Shown: one piece after another, positions 1 to 9,370 of the stretch
Layout of the letters: every line of letters begins with the position of its first letter
Numbering within the stretch: the first letter of the stretch is position 1
NCBI GenBank assembly: GCA_023614405.1
Contig: CM042694.1
Coordinates: forward strand, 132,747,711 to 132,811,710
DNA from: Avena insularis
Lineage: Eukaryota > Streptophyta > Magnoliopsida > Poales > Poaceae
Length of the DNA: 64,000 nt
Direction of reading: 5' to 3'
Notes under the pieces: model-generated
Seen by the model: only the letters and a program-made list of their open reading frames with translations
What the model was told of the DNA's origin: nothing
Databases searched by the model: none
Made by a program: the position numbers and the translations under genes

Positions 1-191
1 ATGGCATGGTGGGTAATTTCCCTTTTCTTTGCCCAACCCAACGCAGTGAAATCAGGGGTCAACCCAGATTTTGGTTTGCACTAGGAGAAATCTTGTGCGT
101 TACAGGAATCACGGTCCGACTTTTTGTCTTTGGTTGGGATTCTAGATTTTTAAACGCGAATCTGGTCTTGGAAGTTAAACCAAACACACCC
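1..191. mobile_element. Possible right end of a PIF/Harbinger-type element
   Basis: The stretch ends with ccaaacacaccc, whose reverse complement (GGGTGTGTTTGG) looks like the terminal inverted repeat common in grass Harbinger elements. It is followed by TTA at 192-194, which would be the 3-bp target duplication. The other end lies outside the window, so neither TIR pairing nor duplication can be checked. No credible coding region is seen; the small open frame here has no recognisable motif. Confidence 0.3.
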
Positions 192-1489
192 TTAGTCCTG
201 CTATAGATTTAGAGTGGAACATCATGTTGATATTATATGTGGTATTGGAAAATTATGTGTTTATATAATAAAGCAACTACTCAATGAATCACGTGAATGA
301 AACGTGGATACTCAGTGGTGAATAAAGTGGCAATGAAGGGGCCCATATCTATGGCTATTTCTCTCGTGTGCACTAGAAGAATACCAACTAGGATCTTCGA
401 GATTGGACATGTTTCTTATATAGTGGCTTCCAATATAGCCAGATGCTAAATGGATTCTGACTTAGTTAATTACACCGTGGAAGATCCTTGTATTGGTATC
501 TCTTCAGGTTAACTATAATTATATATTGGAGATATATCCTTGCATTGGTGTCTGGTAGACGTGCTAGTATTACGTACTGGGAGAACTTCTATGGAAAGAC
601 TTCGTCACATTCTCGATCTACCGATACTCCATTTGGTGTGTACTAAACCATTGGCCATTGGTGACGTCAAGACAAGGTTGTGTCATGTGGATAAAGTATA
701 CAACTTATGTGGAAGATCTTAATCTAAATACTTAACCGGGTCCCTATTTACGAACAATATTGAGCAACTAAGACTGAAACTGATGGAAAGATCTCAACAT
801 TCCAATTTCTTAATAAAATATTTGTTGGTTTGAACAAGGGAGTAGGAGCACTTGGAGTTGGCCAATATGTTTAGAAAATTATTCTAAAATGATTAAAACT
901 ATTTGGAAAAGATAGGATAAAATATGATTGTTTTCTACAAATAAGCCTGAACACCGCTTGGGCCAAATATGCATGTAATTGAGGTTCAATTTTATATCCA
1001 CATATTAGTGATACTTGCCAATACATTTAAAATATTGACTAAACTCGTTTGACTGCAATCTTTTATGTTTCAGGTTATTTCGTTCCTAAGTGATCGTTTC
1101 TAGGTCTTGAGACTTCACTCAACAATTGTTCGTCTGTGACACATTTGAAGGATGAAGATCTACCATGTTATAGTTTTTCGATGTGTACTTGAATAGTATA
1201 AGCTATGTAAGTTGTAATAATTGTAAATTCTGGATCATGTACATGATGCTTTATATTTGATATCATTTATACAATTATACTGTATGTGTGCTATTGAACA
1301 GAATAGAGATTAACACTATACATAGAGACTCAGTCCTATCAGACGAGGGTGTTACACGTTAATAAGAATGTCCCAACATGTTAGGCTTTATCGTAGTAGT
1401 CATAGACCAGATAAAGTGTGAGGTGGGGGACAATAAAACAAAACTATGAAATCACATGAAAAACGATGTCTAGAAATAAAAGATGAAAT
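192..1489. other. Unassigned AT-rich intergenic DNA
   Basis: No open frame with recognisable protein features, no terminal repeats and no MITE signature were found. The only open frame above 50 codons (540-722) has no motif I recognise. The sequence could be an old, decayed retrotransposon interior. Confidence 0.4.
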
Positions 1490-1785
1490 ATGAAAGAAAA
1501 ATTTGCGAAGAAGGCAAACCATCAAAGCATAGAACAAGAAAAGGTTTATATTAACCTAAAAAAAAGGTTTATTTATGTTTCTTCCGACACTTATCGAACA
1601 AGAGTTGCTTCACCACGTAGTGAGAGCCCCAAAACTACAAGCAGCAGAAGGAGACATATATCCCTATCTCTCACCGACCGAAAACTAGTCATTGACATTA
1701 GCACCCGGCCGCCGTCGGATCAACCGCTCCCGCTCCCCCTCCCCATCCCCCGCCGCTCGCCCTCCTCCGGGGGATCCCGCCGCCG

Positions 1786-4700
1786 ATGGGTTTCTTCCGA
1801 CGGATCGCCGGCATCTTCGGCGGCTCCAGGGACGAAGCCGACCACTCCGACTCCGCCGCTGCTGTTGGAGGCAACGTCCCGCACGAAAAGGTAGCCGCTG
1901 CTGCTGCGGCGGCCGCCGCCGCCGGACACGCCACGAGGCGCGGGTTCAGCGTCCAGGTGCCCGTCCCCGTCGACCGGCCGGCTCCAGGGCCCGTTCTGGT
2001 GCCCTGCCATCCGGGAGACGGCGGCGTCCAGGTAATCGGATTGCTTCCTCCCCCCTCATCTACGCCGTGACGTGTGTGTTGCCGCAGTAGTGTCGCTTCT
2101 CCTTCTAGGTCCTGATTCACTAGCGAGTGAGATCTTGGGGAGAAATTTCTCACTCGTACTAGTTCTCTTTACTGTTTTGCTTGCTGAAATATCTGATCCT
2201 GGTGGAATTGGTCACTGAATTGGGGGTGTAGAGTTCGAGCAGTAGGATGCTTTTGGTCCCCTGAGGATCTTGTCCTTCCTGGTATCGCAAACACCGCAAT
2301 TAGATGGTGGCGCCGTGATTGAATCTAGTCTTGGTTATCATTATCGAACACCGAGGTAGTTGGTTTAGCACATTATAGCTGTTTGTAAGTACAATAAAGG
2401 GAAGCCGCAACCGATTAGAAAGAATGCTACACAACTTGCTAGGCGGACAATGTGAGTTGCTACCATATATTTGTGAATTTTGTACCTACCTAAACAATAG
2501 GCGTCGTGGATCACATGTGTTGAAACTTGTTCAGGGCCATGTAGTGTGTTAACAGATGGTTCATGGGTTTTACACCAAGATTTTGTCACTAGAAGGTTGG
2601 AATCATAGGATATTGTTCACTCGATGGGATGGATGAGGAGGTATATGGCCATGGCCTCCTCGCTGCAAAACTATAAGAGGTTGAGATACCGATAGTTCAG
2701 AATAAGGCACAATGTATATATTTAGACTAAAATTCATTTGATTAATAAAGCATATGTTTCCCTAAAAAAAAGCATATGTTGCACCATCTAATTCTCATGG
2801 TTATTTCTCAATTATGTACCCAATCTTCTACTACCTCTGTCCGGAAATAAGTGACTTGGATTTGTCTAGATTCGCATGTATCTAGACACGTTTTAGTGTG
2901 TAGATACATGCGAATCTAGACAAATGCAAGCCACTTATTTTCTGACGGAGGGAGTACATGTTTAGACTGTTCCATGGGGTGTACATTTTGAAACCAAACT
3001 GAAAGACCGAACCAAAAAAATAAACTGAGCCAAACTGTCTGGTCGGTATGGTTATTTTGGTTAATGTGGTATTGTACAGAAATCCAAAATCAATACAAAA
3101 CTTAAAAATATTGGTCAAAACAATAGACTAAACTCATAGTGGACCAAGTGAAGGCCTCTACCAATAATTCAGCAGCTTGTGCCTCTCGGGCTCTCCTGCC
3201 TAGCTATTCAGCAGATGAACTGATGTTGTGGCTTTGCTCACGCACGCACAAGTGGTCACTGGCCAAGTGACTCAAAATTATCAGCAGTATGTGCTATTTT
3301 TTTTGGAAGTGCTCGCTTGGTGGTGCCTGTTGGCTTGTTTGTTTAGGTGTTCTTGTGTCTGTAGATATTATGCTACTGTTACTGCACATATACTTTGTAG
3401 AGCAATTAAGTCATGATGAGTTTACTGTTGGCAGTTTTAGTATTGGTATGAGTTTGCTCAGAAGCACGTTTAAAATTTGCTGTGATTGTGTTCTAGTCGA
3501 CTCTGTTGCTTCTCTTTTAAGAGTCAATTTGGGATATGAACCCTTTAGTCTGATTAGATCTGACATAGTCACTTAGCCTACTCTATCATCCATACGAGCT
3601 TGTTTTTATTGCATGTAAGTTATGTCATGGTCTCTGATTTTAGATAGTGGATACAAGTTGCTCTTACTGTTACCAATTAAACGTTGAATTTGAAGATCTG
3701 GCACTAGGCCTGGATAGTGGACAAATGTGCAGTGTACATAATTTCCAAACCCATTACAGTCACTGTGTGGAGACTTCTCCAATGTTTGATGCATAGTAGA
3801 GTTTGCAGACCTGGCTATCTGGCTGGGATTTCTATTGCTAAGGATAACGTCTGCAAAGATGATTTCTGACATGTATGCATCATATTTTGTTTTGAGTGAT
3901 CATTACTCCCTCCGTTTCAAAATATAAGATGTTTTAGGTTTGTGAAGAAATTGTATCTAGACTTCTTTTTGTGTGTAGATTCACTCTAAACCTGAGTGAA
4001 CCTACATACTAAAAGAAGTCTAGATACATTTGCTTCACAAAGCTAAAACATCTTATATTTTGAAACAGAGGGAGTACATGTTAAGCGTACATGCGATAAT
4101 TGATTGATTAGTTTAATATATGCCAGGTCAGATTACAGTGTTTCTAATATACTTTATTCTGTGGGTTGCATAAAACATCTGTATTGAATGTCAGCAATTT
4201 GAAGATGGTACTCAGGGAGCACTGATCATCAAATTTTCTGTAGGCAATATTGTTGCCACCATTGCCTTCACGTATATATGTTGTACACTATACGTTTCAC
4301 CCTCTGTTGTAGAATAGCATTTTTATTTTCTGTATATGCAGATAGATCTTTAGAAAAATGAATGGGTGTGGAGCATTTTAGTGTTATACCACCCTAGAAA
4401 ACCAGTCCATTTAGCTACCAAATTTGGTGTCATGTGCCTACTTTTAAAAGCAGATGGCAACCACATCAGCTTTCTCTGTACTGAACAATATGAAATGGCA
4501 AACCCCTTTTATTCTATTGATTAGCAGTCGCAGAGCTTGCATCAATCCAGAACAGTCTGTTAGGCATCAATTGATCTTTCTATTCAATGGTTTTTTTCTC
4601 AGCACGTTAAACTGTTTTTGTTTGTATTTTCTATAAAATGAGAAGTCCCTTCAATGTTTGCAACTGCCTGAGATTTTGATGTTTCTATCCATGCTGTATG

Positions 4701-4975
4701 AATATGAATTTATGCTGGTCCTCTATCTGTTCAACCAGGGTTTTCGGTGGTATACAAGGAGGCTGAGGATCGACGAAGACGGTGACGTTGCTGATGAGTT
4801 CCTGGACGAGGTTCTCCCGGAAAACTTGTCCAACAGCGACGCGGCTCCAGTCGGAAGGTTCCAAGTGAAATACAACACGAGACCAACTGCTCTAGCGATG
4901 AGAAAGCAGACGGTCGCCATTGACGGCGACATCCGTCACAGCCTTGAGCACCAAGGGCAGCTCCGGTGGGTGTGA
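1786..4975 (+). CDS. Conserved plant protein of unknown function, two exons (160 aa)
   Basis: Coding exons are 1786-2031 and 4739-4975, joined at phase 0 (donor cag|gtaatc, acceptor accag|ggtttt). The product is 160 residues. It begins MGFFRRIAGIFGG, followed by a polar stretch with an alanine run (about 37-46) and a proline/valine-rich segment. Exon 2 holds the most conserved-looking part, RWYTRRLRIDEDGDVADEFL, and ends at TGA after GQLRWV. I recall similar small plant proteins joined by the same GGVQ-G(F/L)RWYTRRLR junction, but I know no function. No transmembrane segment or catalytic motif is visible. The start was chosen because the GC-rich first exon opens with a conserved-looking MGFFRR and splices in frame. 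The 2.7-kb intron carries two Stowaway MITEs. A transcript would settle the model. Confidence 0.75.
2831..2954. mobile_element. Stowaway-type MITE (124 bp) in the intron of the 160-aa protein gene
   Basis: The ends are ctacctctgtcc and ggacggagggag-like (here tgacggagggag), near-perfect inverted repeats. TA dinucleotides flank both sides (2829-2830 and 2955-2956). The interior is itself palindromic, with gattcgcatgtatctagaca repeated in inverted orientation. This is the usual layout of Stowaway elements mobilised by Mariner transposases. Confidence 0.9.
3906..4074. mobile_element. Stowaway-type MITE (169 bp) in the intron of the 160-aa protein gene
   Basis: It begins ctccctccgtttcaaaatat and ends with the inverted counterpart atattttgaaacagagggag, with TA on each side (3904-3905 and 4075-4076). 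The subfamily differs from the 2831-2954 copy (TTTCAAAATATAAGATG versus GGAAATAAGTGACTTGG arms), so the same intron was hit twice by different Stowaway families. Confidence 0.92.
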
Positions 4976-5550
4976 GCCTGAGTTCTAGTTTCGAGTCGAG
5001 AACGGTCGGCCACACCGAGGGAGCAAAGGAGTCTGACCTGTGCCCCTCGCCGGCTGTAGCCTCGGTGGAGAAGCGGAATCTGGAGTTCATCGCTATCGCA
5101 CTGCACCGTCCTCGGTTTGGCGTGTCGGGATCATGGCTGGTCCCATGGATGGCTGGATCAGATCCCTTTGTACCACTAGTAGTAGCTGTACATTATTGGA
5201 GTGACTGAAGGAAACGAGCTGTTGCTGGAATTGATGAAGGGGGATATTATGTACTAGTACTTGCGAATAGAGCTGCCACTAGATCTTTGAACTGACAGAA
5301 TGATGGTTTCTGTGTGGATTTCATCGTTTTCTCTGTTGTTTTTGGTCTGTTTATTTCCTGAACTTTGCACGTGCGTGCTGTTTATTTTTTGGCCACCTTA
5401 GCCTGCGTTTGGCGTCATGGTAGATTATAGTGGTAATTTTTTTTAAGTAATCAACTTTTATACAACACTACCATTTAGAAAATCAAAATCTTGTTTATCT
5501 TATTGTTTGGCTTACTAGTATTTCTGTTAGTTCAGCAACCACAAACTGTG
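4976..5550 (+). other. 3' region of the 160-aa protein gene; nothing else recognised
   Basis: This should hold the 3' UTR and terminator of the upstream gene. No clear AATAAA signal was identified. A run near 5400-5470 (gcctgcgtttggcg) loosely resembles a Harbinger end but no partner was found. Confidence 0.35.
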
Positions 5551-5790
5551 TTTTTGTTCTTTGTAGCATGGCCTTCTATCAACAAAGTTTCAGAATTGAT
5601 TAGCCCACACACAGGATCATGGGGCGAAGAGATATTAAATGAGCTTTTCCTCTCGGGTGATGTCAATCGGATCCTTCAAATTCCTCTCAAGGCATGTGTT
5701 TGATGATTTTATTGTGTGGAATTTTACTAAGCATGGTAGGTATACTGTCAATTCTGGATACTATTTACAATGTCAAGTCTGGATACTTCT
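5551..5790 (+). pseudogene. LINE A, left fragment: piece of LINE ORF2 before the zinc-binding domain
   Basis: The frame reads SINKVSELISPHTGSWGEE and DVNRILQIPLKA, matching the corresponding part of LINE C downstream (around 43340-43450, which has LELIDPTTRAWDEQ and DVNHILEIPLNT). The match continues past a TGA at 5701-5703 into a decayed stretch that repeats a short segment (tctggatac occurs twice). The rest of the same LINE resumes at about 8190, after a Helitron. This is therefore the left half of a split, 5'-truncated non-LTR retrotransposon; its endonuclease and reverse transcriptase are absent. Confidence 0.75.
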
Positions 5791-6334
5791 ATCTCCGTAA
5801 GCCTTTTTTAGAAAGCTAAACTAGCTATCTAAGCTTATCTATAATATCTAAATAGGTCATCCTCACTAAAGTATTTCTCTCAACATGCAGCCTATCCACC
5901 TCAGCAAACTGCCACATCAGCTTTTGTCCCTATTTTCTATTTAACTTTTCTAAGAAAATCTCCACTTTGTTTACGTCTTAGCTTTTTTTACTCTGCTTTG
6001 CTTTCTGTAAAAAACAGCCCATATATTTTCAGGCCCATTGCAACCGGTAGCCCGATCGTCTCTTCACATCCTCCATTATTATCCATCCCCTTCGTCTCAT
6101 CCACTGTCTCTTTGTGTGTCTTCTCCTTACCCCTTTATCTTCACCTTCCTCGCTGCGTCGCTAATGCATGCTCCCCGTTCCATCTAGCATATGGCCATGC
6201 TCGGTTATCTTCGGCGAGTTCTTTCTTTTCTACTTCCTATGTTTCAGTTTTCCTGTTACCATCAGGCTCCTCAGTCCTCACCATAAATAATTGCAAGTCC
6301 CATCGAGGTCCCTCGCTTCTCCTTCTCCAGATCT

Positions 6335-6718
6335 GTGAGATGTTGTGTTGCAGTTGGAAAACAAGACTGCCGGGGCTTGAGGGGAAGGATTGCAATACTA
6401 GACGATTCAAGGGACCAAGCGACACTGACGGCCAAAGAGGAGCAGCACAGCATGCACCGTGATATCTACCCTGAATATCCCAACAGTGCAGGTTCCATCC
6501 GATCTGTTCACCTCTCCTATGTTTTTCTTGCTTTTGCTTTGTTGTCAAAGAAGAGTATATCTTTCCGTCATTAATTTATGTTCCAAAATATTGTGGCCAT
6601 GGTTGGTTTTCTTACTGCAGGATTGAGCCACCCTTATGGTTGGATGAACTCATCTTTCTGGATTTCTTCAACTGCCGACATGTTAATCCATAATAGAATG
6701 TTCTTGGACCAGATATGG
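6335..6718 (+). pseudogene. Captured two-exon gene fragment inside the Helitron
   Basis: An open exon (6335-6491) ends ...YPEYPNSA at phase 1 before a GT. A second exon (6621-6718) follows an AG (ttactgcag) and stays open for 32 codons, reading LSHPYGWMNSS ... FLDQIW, up to a donor gtaagc. The phases join in frame (g + ga gives glycine). This exon-intron structure without an obvious complete gene is what Helitron capture produces. I do not recognise the donor gene. It may yield chimeric transcripts but is unlikely to be a functional gene as it stands. Confidence 0.45.
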
Positions 6719-7022
6719 GTAAGCACTACTGCTATTTATTAGGTAATCTTCATTGTATTTGAGTTTCATATATTCTTGTAGGTGCCTCAAAAGTCCCAAG
6801 GTAAAGTTTCATAATATGTGCTTAGACAAGATATGGGTAAGCACTACTGCTATTTGCTTACATATATTTTTGCAGGTGTCTCACAAGTCGCAAGGTAAAC
6901 TTTCATAATCTATTCTTAGAAAACATATGGGTAAGCACTACTGCTATTTGTTAAGTAAATCTCCATCATAATTCACTTTCATATATTATTGCAGGTGCCT
7001 CACAAGTACCAAGGTAAAATTT
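6711..7022 (+). repeat. Three tandem units (118, 94, about 100 bp), each with an intron-like part and a 19-nt mini-exon
   Basis: Units start at 6711, 6829 and 6923 with agatatgggtaagcactact (the third with one change). Each ends with a polypyrimidine-poor acceptor (t-ag or tgcag), 19 bases beginning gtg(c/t)ctca, and a donor gtaaa. The 19-nt segments lie at 6782-6800, 6876-6894 and 6995-7013. All three read as six codons plus one base (VPQKSQ, VSHKSQ, VPHKYQ). Confidence 0.75.
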
Positions 7023-8189
7023 ACTATGTATTTTGATGTACCTGCCAAATTGTTCAAATCGATCTCATAATTTAAAAAATGCTAATTTTAATTTATGTGT
7101 CATTCTCCATCTGTCATATAGTACTGTTTTTGTATATGAGTTAAATGGTTCACTTTTCCATGGATGCCCCTTCAAATCAGTAAGTCGCTATTATTGGTGA
7201 TGCAATTTTTTTATGAACTTCGTTCAGATTAAGTCAACTGCATGTCGTATGTTTTCACCAAGTTCCTTCAAATCAGTAAGTTGTTTCATCATGTTCAGCA
7301 ATTCGTAGCAATATCTGATGGCAGAAACGAAACAGGTTCTTTCCATAGCACGACACAAGTAATCATGCAATATTATCTTTATTCATTCTTCTTTCTTGGA
7401 CAACTACTTTCGCCTAAGGCAGGGTGTGGTCATTCATATCTTTCCCGATGTAGTTGGTGGCCATGGACGACCAGCTCACTTTCATGTGCCTACAAGAATC
7501 GTCCAAATTCCTCTACAATGAGATCTACATATCCTTGCGTATTTATTTGGTGATTTGGTTTTGTTATTTGTTTGATAATTTTCCTGTCAATACCCATAGG
7601 ATGAGGTGTAACCTATCATATGTGCGGAGGCTGGAACCTAGAGCAGAAGGGCCGCAGTCATCATGAAAATATTGGTTTAGTATCTTGATTTCTTTTTTAT
7701 TTTCTCCCAGTCTATTTCATGGTATTGCTATGTGTTCCTTCGGCTGTGTGGTTGCCTCATGTATTACCACCGGAAGGAACCGTGCATCTTTTATTTTTCT
7801 TCTTCGATTTGTAACATATTTGAACAAAATCAGAGCCATGTGAATGCAAATTTACACTTACCCAATTTTTTCTAACTTAAGTGTAATATGAGGTACTTAA
7901 CCCAGCCCACATATTATATTTGCTGACTAATCTTCTCCAATTATGTCTCGGCAGTGATAGATCCAAACTGTATTCACCAACAAAATATCTATAACTTTAA
8001 ATATGTAAAAGCATTTGCTGAGCGTAGGACTTGAGTGTACATGTGTCTAGACAAAGTATAGTGAGTGTACATGTGTCTAGCCAAAGTATAGTGTCCACAC
8101 AAAACACCTCTATGTTTGTAATTGGTGTCGTTACTTGCTTCACACCATACATCCCGCAGCAGCGCGCGGGGTTTCATCTAGTATTTTAA

Positions 8190-9345
8190 AACGGAGGTAG
8201 TATTTACAATGGAAACACCGCTTTGGAACATCAGCAGCTACAATTGCCTGGTTCTTCGGCAAATAACCTAGTTTGGAAAACTGCCTGGCAACTCAAAGTC
8301 CCTAGTAAAATTAAAATATTCATTTGGAGAGCTTTGCATGGTATTCTCCCGCTCAAGTCAATTTTATACAATCGGCATATTGGGACTAGTGGGGAATGCC
8401 CAATCTGTAACCAATCTGCGGAGGATATTCTCCATTTGCTATTCAAGTGTCCTATGGCTCAATCTTTGTGGGACTCCCTTGGACTTAGTTATTTGATGGA
8501 AGAGGTGTTGATAGTTGATCGATCAGGTTCTGCGGTCATGGAGTTTCTACTCAGGAGGAATGACGAATGCCTTTGATATTGGTCTTAAAGAGACGATTGC
8601 AACTGCGGCCTGGTACCTTTAGTGGATCAGAAGGTGGTGTATGCATGATAAGCAAGTTCCCCCTATGTTCAAATGCAAGATGTATGTGTTGACGATCGTC
8701 TCCAACAATGCCAAAACAAATCCGACCCTGGATATCTCACGTCCAAAATTGAGTATGCCTAGTCCTAGACAGGGAAAAATTATCGTAGATGGAAGTTTCG
8801 ACGTTGATTCTTGTGCAGGTTTGGTTGGTGCTGTTCTTAGAGATTCAGAAGGTTGTTTTATTGCCGCGTCTACTCTCTACATCCCAAATTTTTTTTTGAG
8901 ATCCCCAAATATTGCCTCAACGGCGGCAGCGGAAGCTATGGCGATGAGGGGAGGGCTCTCGTTGGCTACCAGGATGGGCTGCAATAATGTCCAAGCTGAG
9001 TCTGAATCTATAGAAATTGTTCAAGCTTGTACGGGTGAGGAAACTTGGTGGGATGAGTCTGCGGCCGTTTATGCAGATTGTATTGACTTGGTGGCGCTGA
9101 TTGGTAATGTTAAATTTCAACATTGTCGGAGGGAAGCAAATGAGGTGGCTCACGAACTAGCTAGGGCTTGCTTTATTGATAAATTTTTTTGTAATTGGGT
9201 CGATGAACCCCTGTTTTTCTCCTGCAACCCCCCTTCTAAACAATGTAACTATTGAGTAATTTCAGAGCAGCAAGTTTCAGACGCACTCTTTTCCTTCCAG
9301 AGTACCTAAGGGAACTAAAATGTTTTTAATGAGTCGGCTTGCTGG
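8190..9345 (+). pseudogene. LINE A, right fragment: zinc-binding and RNase H domains
   Basis: The first part (8223-8575) encodes the zinc-binding reverse transcriptase-associated domain (zf-RVT), with VWKTAWQLKVPSKIKIFIWR and the CPICNQSAEDILHLLFKC cysteine cluster. A frameshift near 8565 and a TGG-to-TAG change near 8620 break it. From 8641 the frame encodes a plant-type RNase H (RVT_3): VDGSF, GAVLRD, AAEAMAMRGG, and a terminal NEVAHELARAC. At the third catalytic position LINE C has ESD but this copy has ESE. The tail (about 9310-9350) matches the LINE C 3' end (aatgagyc-gcttg-tgcttaatat). It belongs to the LINE C family and is dead. Confidence 0.85.
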
Positions 9346-9370
9346 CTTAATATAATGAACTCGTCAACCT

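Larger units (their letters stand above)
5791..8181 (+). mobile_element. Non-autonomous Helitron, about 2.4 kb, inserted in LINE A
   Basis: The 3' end has the Helitron signature: a GC hairpin (cccgcagcagcgcgcggg, 8153-8170) followed by tttcat and CTAG at 8178-8181, with a host T next. The 5' end is less certain. A TC following an A near 5791 is my choice, and the AT-rich sequence after it (tctataatatctaaatagg) suits a Helitron start. LINE A sequence on both sides confirms an insertion here. No Rep/helicase gene is present; instead the element holds spliced gene fragments (6335-6718) and a tandem repeat (6711-7022). The flanking ttttaaaacggaggtagta on the right looks like a Stowaway end, so the Helitron may sit inside a MITE that had already hit the LINE. 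Confidence 0.7.

Noticed and set aside
1490..2153. Alternative frames across exon 1 of the 160-aa protein gene (134, 132 and 151 codons)
   Set aside because: Only the 1786 frame splices in phase to the conserved second exon; the others are GC-rich shadows.
5998..6462. 154-codon open frame in the Helitron
   Set aside because: Ser/Leu/Pro-rich with no motif. The overlapping frame at 6335 has the in-phase splice continuation and is the better coding candidate.
8022..8095. Short direct repeat gtgtacatgtgtctag...aaagtatagtg (two copies), considered as a CRISPR-like or regulatory array
   Set aside because: There are only two adjacent units in a plant Helitron; it is a simple small tandem duplication.
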